This document shows positions 11,206-24,970 of a stretch of 64,000 bases of DNA, one piece after another. Origin of the DNA: Phoronis australis (taxonomy: Eukaryota > Phoronida > Phoronidae); contig NMRA01000559.1 of the NCBI GenBank assembly GCA_002633005.1, positions 212,867 to 276,866 of the forward strand. The letters are read 5' to 3'. The notes beneath the pieces are model-generated. The model made no database searches. It was not told the DNA's origin and saw only the letters and a list, made by a program, of their open reading frames with translations. The translations under genes and the position numbers were made by a program. Each line of letters opens with the position of its first letter. Position 1 is the stretch's first letter.

Positions 11206-11627
11206 CAGGCCTTTATGCAGCGTACGTCCTGGGCGTCCAAATGGACACCCTAGCACTAATATGGACGCCCTGGCAAGGACGCCCAATGTATCATTTGGAC
11301 GCCCACTGTCAATAGGAACCTTTCAAGTTTGGACTCACACATTGTAATGAATACTAGGAAGCCTGTGAAGGCTCACATGGGGGCTCTTTTTTCAAAGCAG
11401 GAAGAAATATACAATGTTTATATTTTTTATTAAAAATGCTCACTACAGAAGGCTGTTTTGTAAACTTAGATGTAAAAACCTTGTTCTATGCATTTTTTTT
11501 GTAAAAAAATCTGTGTGTTTGGGGGGATTGCTGGGGTGGGAGGTTACGCGTCGGAATTATGGACGCCCTGGAATATTGGGAACCCCATTTTGGACACCCT
11601 ATTTTCGAAATCCTGGATGAAGGCCTG
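11206..11627. mobile_element. Non-autonomous hAT-like transposon (422 bp)
   Basis: Ends CAGGCCTTTATGCAG and CTGGATGAAGGCCTG form a 15-bp imperfect terminal inverted repeat. The 8 bases outside are GGGCTATG on the left and GAGCTATG on the right (7 of 8 match), the size expected for hAT target duplications. Inside, TGGACGCCC or its variants (TGGACACCC) occur about seven times, mostly clustered near the two ends. No transposase frame. Confidence 0.65.
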
Positions 11628-12064
11628 GAGCTATGTGAATGTAATGACGTTTGTTTGAACATTATAGAACAGTTGGTTATGGCCACAGTTTTACATTGTA
11701 TGCCTTGCAAATTTGAATAGATACCTCCAAGCTCAGCTGATGATTTAATTTCAGTTCACTTTATGTTGCTATAAACCAGTGCCTTGATGTGGTATTAGTC
11801 TTCATACATGACATGATTATGAAAAAGATCTCTGTCCCGAACATGTGATCCACATATCACATAGGTAAAGACTAATAATTCTTACTCATGCAGTTCAATT
11901 TGCTTTTATCTGCAGACAGTTTTTTAAAGTCATGGTCATACTACAAGTTTCCATAGAACCCCTTTCCCTAGAGCAACTTGCAACTTGTCAGCCGAGTATG
12001 AGGAGCCACACTTCACACCTCTACACTTTGTGACAAGTATGGCGCAAACGTGACATGCCATCAC

Positions 12065-12116
12065 TGTGTGTGTGTGTGTGTGCGTGCATGCGTGCGTGAA
12101 TGCGTGCGTGTGTGTT
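12065..12116. repeat. TG/TGCG microsatellite
   Basis: About nine TG repeats followed by imperfect TGCG and TGCATG units. Confidence 0.9.
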
Positions 12117-12639
12117 TCACAAGTACACAGTACTTTGGCAATAGTCGGATATAACAATAAACGTGCCCGTATTTTAAGATCCTGAGTTTGACGCCCGTTA
12201 CTCAGTGGAGTAAACTGGTACTCTAAATTCAGGCACTTTATATCGGACAGTTGCGACCAGTGAAAATTTAATGATTTTGCTCAAGTTAAGAATTTGTATT
12301 GACTGTCCCAAATTCAAGAATTACAGTAAACAACACACCATCATTCACGTTGAGGGTTTAACACAGGCTACGAAAATGTCAGCATTTTATTCAATGTTTT
12401 TGAACTGCCAACCTCTATTTTCATACTCTGTCACACTCAAGCCACATTTTCGATAATATTTTATTGGAACTATTACTGGTTGTCGTAAATTGTTTATCGA
12501 AGTAAAGACTTACCTTTACACAGTTGTTCTGTTTCTAAATCTTGTCAACACCAGCCATATTTATGTTCCGACTGATCTTTAAAGAACACGACCATTAAAC
12601 CCTTGGAGAATCTAAATATCGGGCACTGTTGCCATATAT

Positions 12640-13140
12640 GCCATATCGAGGTAAACTGACTAACCATGTTATTGCGGTGGGCACGTTGCCGCCAAGTTGC
12701 AGGCCATGTGGTTTGGTGTGGAACGACGACATTTGCATCAATCGAACTACGGTTGCGCCCCCCCCCAGTGGCAGTTATAGTTTTTTACGTTTACTTTTGT
12801 ATCTTCAAAGGTCCTCATCAGATTTTCATAAAATTTGTCAGATAGTCATGTATTAGTGAGATGACGCTATCGTCCCGTTTTCGTATGGATTTGAGGTATT
12901 TTGCGCAACCTAGTGGCCATTTTTATTGTTTTCGAGTGTTTTTGGCGTCCTCCCCTCTATCAACCTAACCGTTGTAAGGATGATTGTGAAAATTGTCATG
13001 TATGTTCTTACTATGAAGGGGGTGGCTATTAAAAAGTGATGGCATGTTCCTTTTTCAGATGGCTTGGACGTTTTGCACCATCTAGTGCATTTTTATGATA
13101 CAAATAAACAACTCTAGAAGCACACGGTTTGCGGTGCTTT
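12640..13140 (+). repeat. Modular dispersed repeat (CCTAGTGGCA family), copy 2
   Basis: Shares with copies 1 and 3 the ordered blocks CCAGTGGCAGTTA, ATTTTCATAAAATTTG, GAGATGACGCTATC, CCTAGTGGCCATTTTTATTG, TTTTCGAGTG, CTCTATCAACC and GGATGATTGTGAAAATTG. It ends ACAAATAAACAACTCTAGAAG then CGGTTTGCGGTGC, matching the end of copy 3. Cores are about 143-170 bp apart. Confidence 0.7.
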
Positions 13141-14675
13141 ATCAGCGCTGTGATACCACGAACTTTTTGCTTGACCCGGTTTTGATTTGTGGTGTGCATG
13201 ATGGTGGAGTTGATAGGGACAAAACAATTCTTTCGTTCACAGACACCAAACAATGTAGTAGAATAGTAGAATAACTCGAGTTAGTAACAGCGTTGTGATG
13301 TGTGCACCGTCTCGGTCCGTCAGTGAGATGGTTGTATGCAGTAACTAAGTGTGGAACACTCAATTACACTAGTAAAGCAACTGGCAGTAGCAAGATGAGG
13401 ACTGTCTTCATTAGACAAGAGAATGGATTTATATACAAGTTACAAATATGTGGGTCACGTGCACTAAACTTCATGATTCAAGATTCTACAGGAAATAACA
13501 GTAAACAACTCAAAGAACTTTCACAACAATCATCAAAACTATTCCGTTGTGTTTGCCAAATATGGTAATGGTCAGCTGTCTTTAAGCTATGATTCTGTGA
13601 ATGACCATTACATAATCTTCTTTACTACTGAGATCATCAAAACATGTATGGGCACGGGATGGGTTGGTTGCTGACTCAGCTTACAGCCAGAACAAGTTAC
13701 TATGCTTGAGCAAAGGAATAATATCAATAGTACTGTCAAACTAACATGAATTTCACAGATTTCATGACAGCAAAGAGCTCGGATGCTGCTTACCAACTTG
13801 TCGATCGTCATTAAAAGACAAGACGTAGCTCGTAATGTCACTGCTATTTCAGAAAATGGCTTTTGCTTTTATGACTTCGAAAATGTTGAAATCTGCGTGT
13901 TGGAGTTAACCAGCCTTTTTTGTATTTTTATTTTTAGCCTGTGAGTACTGAACGAGGAAATGCCTTTAAAGTTAAGTTCACTGTTGGTACGGTATTCAGG
14001 AATTTTTACCTATTTTTGATGGTATCTTGAGTATGTGATGCAGTGGTGGTATGATCCGTGAATTTTTTATTGTTTAAATTGTGGATATGGGATTTAATTC
14101 GTCAGAAATCTTAAGAAAAAGGCCTACATAGCGTTTGAAATATCCTATTTAAGTCTTGTGTTGCAAAGTGTTTCAAATTGAAGAATATCAATCTTGTTGA
14201 ATTACATTTATGACACAAATATTTTATTTTAATTTTTACTATATTATAAATTGTATTGTCCTTCAAAACTACTATATCATTATTAAAAATTAGAAATTTA
14301 AAATTGACTAAGTTTTTAAACAAAAATGACACGGTTATTCTCCACTTCTATTCCAAAAACTATTGCAGAAATATTTATTTTTCTAATAAGGCTGATTTTC
14401 TTTTTACATATTATGGGAATTTCAGCACATATTTTTTTATGCCTTCTAAACACTAAACAGCTCATGCTTGTAATAGACTAAAGTGGTCTTAATCTTTACT
14501 GCTGTGGAGAACTTTATCAATAGAATTTCACCCATCAGTCCTGTTGTGTGATATTAATAAGTCTGGGATTACCATAATGAACCATTGACACCAGCTGGTG
14601 TCCATTCTGAGGTTTTTTGCACAATGTTTAAAAAATCGTTTTGATAGCTGACAAAAACCTGAAGCGTGTTCAGTA
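13141..14675. other. Gene-free stretch
   Basis: Several short open frames (for example 13302-13568 on +) with no recognised family and no clean splice context. Parts around 14.1-14.4 kb are very A/T-rich. No gene called. Confidence 0.35.
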
Positions 14676-15192
14676 GAGTGAGCACCCGCGAGCGATTTGA
14701 GTGCTCTTGTCCTGAACAGCTGTGTTTACGTTAGCGCTCGCGAGTGCTCGCAAACAACCTCGAGAGCATGTTCGCTTAGATTTCCAAGATGGCATCCTGC
14801 CGCGAAGACTTCACGTCTGCAACATTTGAACCCATTATGGTTCTGCAACACGAAAACTATCTTCAAAAGTTGACCGACTCATCCGAAAGTGCGACTTAAA
14901 TTGCGGGTCGCTATAGCGAGGAACAGTTTCCTCGATGTAATTTTAGATTCTTGTCGTTCCAAAGCCTTCACGGTTGTTGTCTTGGGCTGCCGATATTTAA
15001 TATTGGCAAAGATTAATCATAGTCATCGCTAAGTACGCCATAGGAAGGACTGTTAGTGTTAAGCTCATCGGCTAAGACGCTCAACACAATCTGCTTCAGA
15101 TTTGCCATACTGGATCGCACAGCGAGTGCTCACAGCTGTTCAGGAGCTGTTCCTTGTGTTCGCGAGTACACACTAGGGGGCGCTCACTCGCT
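14676..15192. mobile_element. Inverted-repeat element with G/C-rich ends
   Basis: The left side carries GAGTGAGCACCCGCGAGCG and an exact TCCTGAACAGCTGTG (14710-14724). The right side carries the inverse of that 15-mer at 15131-15145 and the inverse of GAGTGAGCGCCC near 15180. The roughly 520-bp interval between is richer in CpG than its surroundings. It contains a 37-codon frame starting ATGGCATCCTGCCGCG in a CAAGATGGC context, too short to call a gene. Probably a MITE; no clear target duplication seen. Confidence 0.45.
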
Positions 15193-15589
15193 TCCGTTTA
15201 CTGTCATTGTTAAAATATTCTCCCCCTCAAATCTTGGTCGAGAGTCCACTGTCGATGTCACTTTAATGATGTCATTCAACAGTTTGCGTCATTACTTTTT
15301 ATCACCTGACATGTAAATGTTACAAGCAGATTTGTCTTGGACTGAAAAAGACGTACATTGCAGCTATGTTTCTAACACCCCGGATTATGTAGTGTGAAAC
15401 TCCTGAGCATTACGTTGGTGAATAGACTTCAAGAAGTTGATGACTGGTTCGCACTGGAGTTAGGAATCGATTTACTTTGAAACGATTTATCCCAGGAAGT
15501 CACATTATCTTCACGGGTCTGTAAAAGAATGTATTTTCTGAAAGTGCAATGTCTATAGAGTTTTATTTTTAACTTCATACCAACCTGTC

Positions 15590-15860
15590 ATTAATTGGGT
15601 CACATGACCATGTCTTTTTAGTAAAATTTGACAAAAACATACATAATCTCAGCAAAACAACATGATCAAATTTCATTTGATGTACACATTCATTTCATTT
15701 TCATTTTACAAAACTGATTTTTTTCAAAAATTCGTAAAAGTCCTATTTTTGATAGCCCTCATGCAAAAGTGTGACATTTTAAAAGGGATCCTAACAGTGT
15801 TTCACGTGAATCTGACCAGTCATTTCTGAGTTATGATAGTTATTCAAGTTTGGAATTTAT
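15590..15860 (-). repeat. Fragment of dispersed repeat B
   Basis: GGGTCACATGACCATGTCTTTTTAGTAAAATTTGACAAAAAC-like sequence here also occurs, inverted, at about 28420-28470 and 28930-28980, and again at about 44085-44130 in the same orientation. See the fuller copy at 28310-28990. Confidence 0.5.
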
Positions 15861-16403
15861 GAATTCTCCAGTTTGGCTCAGTGAAAAATTAATTACTTTG
15901 CTCAAGGCCAGAGCTTGTACCAAATTTAAAAAATCGAGGTCTTTCTGACTGGCCCAAATTCAAGAATCAACAGAGACTGCAAAATTATCCATGTCAGAAA
16001 TTCAGGAATTCATGTGGTACGATACAGGCTACACATCTTTCAATTTTCTTTTTATACTGGCCTATTTTTCATAACCATTGGCTCAATTTCGAGGAGAATA
16101 TATGTCAGGTAAACAAACCAATTCACCTCGATGCTTACAATCTGTTGGAAGGCATGGAAGTGTTGCCTCAACGGCTACCTAGTCTCGGTGACTGCCAAGC
16201 CTATTTTCAGACTCTGGTAATGCAAACCACTGTGTCAGAAATTTAAGAAATATGATGATCACTAAAATTTGTGTGTGTACCAACCTTCAAAATCAAGAAA
16301 ATTCAATTTCTGTTGGAATATCGCTGTCCCAAATTCTATAGACTATCCCAAACTGGAGAGTTTTTACTGTAGTCAGACGTACTACTCTCCTGTCTGCTCT
16401 TCT

Positions 16404-16827
16404 GCACCCGGCTGCATGAAACAGTCCCAAATAGGAACTCGACTAAGTTCCCTAAATTTACTGCGTATTTGTGGGTTTTTGAAAATAATGGTTCTCCTTT
16501 CTTATGCTGTTTGAGTTTCATTACTAAGCCAGTTTTTAACTTTGATACAAATCGAGTAAACTCTATATTGAATTCTCATTATTACTGAAAACAAGTAGGG
16601 ACCTTTTCATGAAACGCCCCCAATTTAAGGACTAATCCCCTAATTATTTTCTCTATATTAAGGGCTCAGTTTTTAGATATATTATTAGAAAATGCCATTA
16701 GTCAAACAGGAGATAAAATGGTTCAAAATATAACATCTGTGAGTAAAGAACGAAACAAATACGCAAAAGATTTACGTAGGGAACGTAGACGAGTCCTCAT
16801 TTAGGACTGTTTCATGCCACCGGGCAC
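16404..16827. mobile_element. MITE with GCATGAAACAGTCCCAAATA terminal repeats, copy 1
   Basis: The left end (CACCCGGCTGCATGAAACAG...) is mirrored at the right end (...CTGTTTCATGCCACCGGGCA), with an inverted repeat of about 50-55 bp. The interior (AGTAGGGACCTTTTCATGAA, CCCCTAATTATTTTCTC, AAGGGCTCAGTTTTTAG) matches the element at 39019-39438. The open frames inside belong to the element and have no known function. Confidence 0.75.
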
Positions 16828-19800
16828 TGAAGCCCACTGAGCATTTCTACTCTGCATAACAAGTAAGACCAATTTTTTAGCATTAAATGGCATAAATCCA
16901 AGGCATGTTTACTGCCCCATAAAACCTTAGTGAACAGAAAGTCAATGTCTAAATCTGTGTTGGACTCACTCTCTGTGGTTAAATCAAACTTTCTTGCGTG
17001 ACTGTGGACAAAGCTCAATTACCGTAATGTACTTTTTGTCGGTGTTATTCCAGCCCAGGTGCGTGCTGTATTCATTACCATAATGAAGCATTGTTATTTT
17101 CTCTGTACAGTGTCTGGGCTATTCCTTCTTGTTATAAGCTGATATCCAAGCTAGTGCACATCTGGTGATTGCAGTTTATATTCGTGGTTCACAAGGTGCA
17201 AATTTGAAGCTATGTGCGTACTGTGTCCGTCGCTGTAATTTGAGATACCGTACACATTTTTGCTCCATTTGCCCACTAACTTGACCAAATAATGTACTTA
17301 AATCTCACCGATTGATTTAAAAATTCACCTACCTGTCATAAGCTGCTTTTGCATTAGAGTTAGTCCAGACTGTATTGCGGTGGCAATTGTACATATTTTA
17401 GATAAGCATGATAACATACCGTCACCTTCCGCTCTTGACCAGACTAACATTCCGCTGTGTTAACTGTAAAGCTTCACCGTACTGAACATGATCCTTTCCA
17501 TCGAGAATAACTTGATTTACCGACTAACTCTAAATGTTGATCAGGACCTCTGTTTCATAGGGTAACCAGCTACCATTTCTATTCTCGTTAGATTTGTTGC
17601 TTTTAGACATGTTCACTGAAAACTTGTATAGTGAGCAGGTGATGGCAAAATATGTGCGAAATGGCAGGAAAAACTCTGCATTCACGTGAAATGGCGAGAC
17701 AATTTAGTACGATCGTGAAAAATAATCCGGACTAAATATTCCGCATTGAGCTTGTGTAATCTGACCGACTTTTGACTGGCTCAGTAGTGTGGTCTTTTTG
17801 AGCGTACTTACCGCAATACCGTCCTAAATTTAGACCTGTGTAAATCATCTTTTGCATTGGGTCGGAAATTCTCTTTTCGGCGAAAAGATGTTAGTCCTCC
17901 GTTCTAAATCCATAGTGCGAATAGCTAGCACATACTTCAATAGTAAGTTGTTAATTATCACTCTTTTTGTTGCATTTTCCCAGTGAAAGAGCAAGAGCCT
18001 GGTGTGCACATACTGGTAACTGGACTGATTTAATAATTTAATGATCATAGATTACGCAAAGGGCAGAGAAAGGACTTAGGTGCTGGACCAGTAAATACCT
18101 TTGCTGGAGCTTTACACCCTGTTGCCATTTACAATTAGCTCAGCTAAATGTAAAATATCAGAAAATGTGCCACCAGGGCGGGAACTATAACTTGTCTTTC
18201 TCTCACATGCCCTTTGTTCCGGGAACTCAGGTGGAGTGAGTGCTGAAGGAAAAATTATGCAAGAGCTGTAGTTCTTTACAGAAAAGCCAGTATGATAAAG
18301 ACTGATATAACTGTTAAGCCAGAGGTGCTCCTTTGTGAGTTGCTGAGAACCAAACCCCAATGCCAAGTTGTAGGGCACAGTCTTGTATAATTCTAAGTTA
18401 AGCCTTCAGAAATAAGAAAGATCCAGTCAGGATAAGTTGATGAAATTGTTCTTATGTTACATAACAGCAGTGCTATGTTTCTTCAAAAGCTTTTCTATCA
18501 TAGATTCCAGACTGCAACCCACTGACACTCAGGCTCCCTTGAAGTGTTCTCTTGTGTATTGAATTCTTAGTTGTCCTACTGTCCAGTGGTACAGTAGGAA
18601 ACATGACAGATAATTGGGTTTATAACAAAAATGGTTGCTAATAACCATTAGGGGGACAAAATTGTAATTACAAGATGAGAGAAAAACTTTTATTTGTTAA
18701 ATCATATAAAACGTACATTGTTACATGACTGGGTGGCCAGCAAAGGCACTGGCCGCTAGTAGCTGACCACCGAGTAACAATAAATTAAATAGACATTAAC
18801 AATTAAGAAGAACAATATAGATACCAACAGAAAAAAGTTCATCTACAATGAAATAAGATACAATGCAAGTTTATTTAAAAATGTAAATTAAATGTATTTT
18901 ACAAAGAATTAAACACGGAGACTTTTGAGGGGTATGGCACGGTTAGAAAAGATGACAAATTAGCTGTTTTTACGCAGGGGGAACAGTTGTCACAGTGCGA
19001 CTTACTCCACTTTAGTCACATTTACAAAATGGATCTTATGAGGCATTTACACGAAGACTATCTGTGCATGCTTGCATAAACAAAAGTGAACGTCCAAATC
19101 ACGTCAAATGCTAGCGAATCACCCGTATATACACAGGCGTAACAGAGATGATCCTATCTACCTTGCCCCAGTTTGTGTTTGGACACTCACATAGTTAAAA
19201 CTGGAGCAACTGATCAAATACAACTTGCTCTACCTCTCAAACCGGTGTCAAAAAATGGCTGCCACACAGTTGCGCCTGATCAGCCATTCCATGACAACTG
19301 TATCCTGTGTATATATGGCTTTAGCCACCTTACTAAGTTTCCTGTTATATTGCCTTCATTCTCGATCTCAAGGAAAAACCTTTCTGACAATAAATTTGGG
19401 TTCTGCTCAACTGTAAGGACATAGAATTTCCGGTCATTTTAGCGTGTCACTCCTCTTGAGTATCTCTTGTGAGAATTTTCTGTTTTGACAAGTTAGTTTG
19501 CTACACTTTGTGCTTAAAAGTACCTTTACTATTGTTAAGGCAAACTACATTGAAAATTGTCTTTGCTTTCACGTCAAGTTATTTTTTACCACATTAAAAG
19601 CAAACACTGGTCTCCCAGTAGGCCTAGTGATAAAATACCTAAAGGACATGGCACATAAATGAGACACTATATCAAAGGGAGTCTGGGGAGCATTAGTCAA
19701 TTTCTGTTTTAAATGTGAGAATAACCTCGATTACCTGACTTAAGTCATTTGAACAAAAAACAAAAAATTGATGAAATCACCATTTTATGGTAGACCATAC

Positions 19801-22800
19801 TCTTTTTCTAATTCTTTGAAAGGGAAGTAGCTCTAGATTAAATGACTTTCAACTAACTTCTGTTCCATTGGTACCATCAAACAATGTTTTGAGAAACTAG
19901 TCTATGAGTATTCAAAAAATGTAAGAAGGCCTTGACAAAAAAATCAAAATTTTAAAATTATTTTAATGAAATTGTGGAGATTTAACAGTAATGCCTAAAT
20001 TTTATTTAAAATGGCTATAAACCCACCTAATCTGTCATAAAAACAACTTTTAATTTAGACCACGTATCGTTATGAAATTGGTCTCGTATTAGAGATGATT
20101 TCAGTGCTTGGAGTGAATTGGCAGTTCATTAGTTCTTGAGGTCAAGTTCTACAAGTTGGCTTAATGTCACACCGTGCCATTTCTTGCACTGAGCAGTTGG
20201 ACTCGAGGAATAACAAAACGGTCAGTTCTGAAATCACGTCTCATCAGCGTAAGGAAAAAGTTGAGAGACCACTTGCTTAACGATAAGGGGTCCAATTTAA
20301 AAGTTCGCTTGTTTTACGTAACGCAGGCTTATAACCACTTAACTTGTTTGAAGCTGTATTTTTTGCCTTCAAAAGCATTCTTCAATTTTTATCTCATTAT
20401 CCTTTGATTGTTCACGTACAATTGGACAATTCGATATTCACTAGGTGGCGCTAGTGAACCAAGGCTCCTCTTCTTATCACCTAAATTGAGTGAGCGTGGG
20501 AAGTTGTTGGGACATTTGTGGGACATTGAGGGTCCCACATGAATTCCTGCATTTCTACAAGTTCAACTGCTTCAGTGGCGCCACCTACTGTATTGCTTGG
20601 TCTTTTTGTCCATGAGCCTATATTATCCGAAATAATGCTTTTTTCGCAGCTTTTTTACCCATGTGGTTCGCGTATTGGCTCATGTGCCTTAGTTTCCCAT
20701 ATAAGCCCTGCATAGGCCCATACATTAATTAGCATATACTTTTAGGCAAACCTGTTTTGATTACCTCTGTGCCTCCTAACTGCAATTTTTTTACGTTTGC
20801 CTCTGATCTTTGTAGTTCCGTGGCTTATTTTCAAGGAATTTGGTAGATAATTTTGTGTTGTTTTATCGCCATGCCCTCAGGCCCATGGGGCTATATACGA
20901 AATAATACCTTTTTTCACAGCCGAAAATGGGCATTATTTCTGATACAGGCCCATGGGCCTGATGGTGAGGCAATACGGAAGTTAGTTCAGAGTATGATAA
21001 TTTACTTGATATAAATGAACGTGTCATTGGGTGATTTGAAATTTAGTCTGTTGTGTGATTTTTTTGCCAACTTATGTTTTCCCGTAGTCACACACAAATT
21101 GTTACATCGGTACGTGGTCTAAATTATAAGTTCACTCCTTGGATGGATTATGCGACTTTGTAGTCACTTTGAATGTCATTTTCTCCATAGACGTGTGACT
21201 TCTGATGTATCTTGTGGTTTTGCTAGCCTTAGAAAATCACCCATAACTTAACTCCAGGTTCTTATATTTGTACTCAAAATTGAATTCCAAATTATTTATC
21301 TCGTTTGTATTCTACTTAAAGTGCAAATACAAGATAAATGTCTACTTTGTATGAGTTTATTATGGTTTAAGCATGTGAGTGCCTAGTCCAAGGCCGTTCA
21401 GGATGACCTTTAGATTCGAAGTACAAACTCTTGAATAAATTTGAGATTTCGAGCCTCTGTGATGCTCGAACTTGTAGCTTTTCTGCTCAGGGGTCATCAG
21501 GTACAATGGTGAGACAGTTGAACTGAAAAGAAAATTAAAAAATAAATTAGACTTCAATATTAAGTACATGTTTCTTCTTTGATAAATTCTACCCAAAATG
21601 GAGAAAATGGGCTTTTCCATTTAAGCTTTACAAATAAAATATAAATGACTTGACGAAATCCTTGATATTGATCTAATATAAAGTAAACCGCACATGCTTT
21701 GAAACTTTGACTTAAACATTGTACAGAGAGAGGTTTGTTGGTAAGATGCTTTACCACACATAATTTGAATCTTGTCAGTAAATGTGACTGGGAGAATTAG
21801 TAAGTTTGTTATTAATAATGGTATCAAATAATTTGTTTAGACATTTTGGAAGCATGATTGTGTTCTGTGTAGGATTGCAACAAAAAGCTCTTAATCTGAG
21901 AGCCAAAATGTGAAGGCAACAAATGTTTCAACTGTCTAAAAATTCAAGTACGACAGGTCTCTCTTGTCACAGGTTCCAACGGCACAAATTTGCCAGAAAG
22001 TTGACCTTGTTCACAAATTTATTACATGTATTGCTCAAAGAAATTAGCTTGCCTAATTATGGACCTCTGCATGCATAGACCTGTTAGATGGTAATGCAGC
22101 GGCCTTTGTTGCGAAAGTGCCTATGTTTTGCAGAAAATCATAGCTATATTAAATTTCTTATTTGCTTTGTTATATTTTTAACGATTCAAAAATCCAATTA
22201 AAAAATCGTTGAATCTGTTTTTTTCACATCACCATTTTTATGGTGTCAAAAGTGCAGGCTAGCAGTTAACCGCGACACACCCTATTTGTAAAAGGCGTAC
22301 TATGTATATTTTGTATGCTGGTAAAAATGGAACTAATTGTGAATTTTCTGTTGTATCTCAATAGTAATACAACGTTGGTTACCAAGTTTATGTTTCTTGG
22401 AAAGTGGCTTGTTAGACTTAGACAGAAATTTGGTCTTATGTTCTCACTTCACTATTGCCTAATAAAGGTTTACAAATCACAAATATGTTTTTAAGTCTGG
22501 TCTGCGCAGGACCTAATGAACATAAGTCCGAAAAGGTTTAGTCATGTAAATATTAGGCCAGTCCTTTTGTGGAAAAGTTTACGCAATATTTTGCGGAATC
22601 GGCAATGTGAATGGAAAAATACCGCAATCCATGTAATTTTGCAGAATTTATGAGTTCAGAAAGTGCTTCAAACGCTACAGCAGTTGTTTAGATAAGCCTG
22701 ATTATTACTCGTCACGAACCGGAAAACAGGCGTGATACACACAGCACTATATGTGTCGCAGGCATTCTCTTCATATCAGTAAAAAATTCCTATTCTATCG

Positions 22801-23780
22801 AGGATTTCTTTTGATTTTATAAAAGGTATGGTCGCATGAGAAAACTCACTTGTTAACCTGTAAGGCAGATACATTATTGCTGATGGCTGGTACACTGAGA
22901 TCTGACATAGACATGTCAACCCAAACGTTCTATCTCAAGACCAAATGCCGTCTTCTTATACGCAAAAATAAAATATACAAAGATATAAAACCCAGAGTAT
23001 AAAACTCGACTTCCATCTTTTTTTACTAGTGTGCAGTTGTATGTGGTTCATTGTTTAGGATATAGGAGAGCACTAGTTTGGGATTAGCTCACTAGGATAA
23101 GATGGAAATTATATGAATGCTCGCCAGGGAGTTGCGGAAATTTTTGCAGAATGAATTTGGACATTTTTTCCACAAAGCTGCTGCTCGAGTGAGCACAAAT
23201 ATTAGTACATCTCTTCCTAGAAATAAGTTGATGTACAAATTTTCTCATTAAGTAACAGTTTTGGGTATATTCTCAGATACTTTGAGATTTCATTATTCTT
23301 AAGAAATATTTATGTAGAACGTAAGACCAAATTCATGCCTTAAGTTGTGAGTCAGTTTTCATGAGACAAACCCCGGGTACGGTTCATTTATGATAAGTCA
23401 TTTTACAGTGCACTTTTCTACTATTAAATGTGTTAGGTAAATATCGTCTATCGTATCTCTTGGAGATTCTAGGGAAATGAGGATATACGTGTTTGTGCTC
23501 GTCAAGAGCTGGAGAGTTTCCAGCTAATCGTTAATGGACACTTGGGAGATTAATTTCCTTTTTTTCCAACATGGCACTTGTAAGAATGGTACCTGTCTCC
23601 AATTTCATAATTGTGTTATGTCACTGCGAAATTGTCTGGAAGTTATGTTGCTGATAGTTCTGTTTATGTCTGTTAAGACAGTTTGTTGGAATAACTCAAA
23701 ACCCTAATTTGTTTTTACAAATACGAATAAAAACAAGTTTGCAAAATTAGAAAAGCAAGATTTTCTCAACGAGAGGAAGG
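16828..23780. other. Long gene-poor stretch
   Basis: No supported exon on either strand. Visible pieces: an opposed pair of TATTGCGGT words at about 17370 and 17810 that may bound a MITE; a short segment at about 18720-18790 related to 33310-33390 (GTGGnCAGCAAAGGCAC); a block at 19750-19960 distantly similar to the MITE at 61774-61992; and at 20430-20960 repeated words such as GGCGCTAGTG, CAGTGGCGCCACC and GGCCCATGGG around CGAAATAAT, partly inverted. The rest shows nothing recognisable. Confidence 0.4.
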
Positions 23781-23789
23781 TAATACAGG

Positions 23790-24970
23790 ATGGCTCCTAC
23801 AGGGGGCGCTGGCATGATTTGTTGTTGACTGGGCAGAGGTGGTTTTCTGAGGTTTCTTATTTGCTATATTGTCTTGGGTATAATAGAGTCTGACCACTTT
23901 CGGACAAAAATAATATCAATTGCCAAAGTGTTCATTTTCCCTTTTTCAAAGGCATCTAGCATAGTTGTAGAGGTCGATGGTAGCTGTTAAAGCTGATTGT
24001 TTTGTGCTACTTAACTTTTATGAAAATAATGAAATTTTACTTGTCTGTGCCACACTGGTGACATTTTACCATGCCCATTCCCATTTGGTTAACTTCGTTG
24101 GTCTGGATTTTGAATGTGTAGTGGAAGAACTCTCCCCCCCGATTAATGTAATGTTTCTTGTTCAATATGGATTTGACTTGTCCATCAATTTTTTGCTTGT
24201 TTCTTTGTTCGCACGCTGCAGGTCACATTTCTTTTCCGATCTGCATGACATTTATACAAAACATGTACATATCTAAGGTATCGAGGCTCCTTGTTTTTGG
24301 TCAAAATCAGATGCAAGATGGCGCTGATGCAGCCATTTTTCAAATTTTCACTTTGCGGAGCCGTGCCTCTGGCATTCCTTGATGGAACTTTTTGAAATTG
24401 GGTATATGGATAGATTTCACCAAACACTATCAGCACTTAGTGTCGCCTGTTTTTGCTACGATTTGCTGTTCTTGAGTTATTTGACATTTTACGACAATTG
24501 CTCTCTAATTAATTGATTTTTACTGCTGCGTCTCCGACATCTCGTGACAAATGTGTCTGAAATTTTGAATGAGGGCAGATCTTGTCGAGCGCTGTCTGCA
24601 TTGTGGAACTTGTTTCTGACTACGACTTCTGTTCTCGTATTATTCGAAATGTACTAGTCAGATAAGTGTTTTTTTATCGACTTATTCCTCGCTGCACTTC
24701 TGTTGATCTATTGTATCCGTGCTACAGGTCACATTTTTCACCTGATCAACAAAGAAATTTACGCACAAGGTTTATCTCGTCAATAGGTTTTTGGGCAACG
24801 TCAAAGGCAAGATGGCACTGTGATAGCCATTTTTCCCATAATCCTTTGTGGAACTCTAGCTCTTGGTCCTTTGACAGATCCTTCTAAAATTTACTATGTA
24901 AATAGATCTCCTCAAGGCCTATCTGAAGTGTGTTTTTGGTTTCTCACAGGACTAACTGTTCAAGATTTTC
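23790..24970 (+). repeat. Tandemly related repeat modules
   Basis: The block at about 24210-24470 (GCTGCAGGTCACATTTCTTTT, TCTGCATGACATTTATAC, AAGATGGCGCTGATGCAGCC, TTTGCGGAGCCG) is repeated with divergence at about 24720-24960 (GCTACAGGTCACATTTTTCA, AAGATGGCACTGTGATAGCC, CTTTGTGGAAC). It starts near CTACAGGGGGCGCTGG. The style (TTGAAATTGGGTATATGG) resembles the CCTAGTGGCA repeat family. Not coding. Confidence 0.5.

Noticed and set aside
14784-14899. 37-codon frame starting in a CAAGATGGC context
   Set aside because: Too short, no recognised similarity, and inside an inverted-repeat element.
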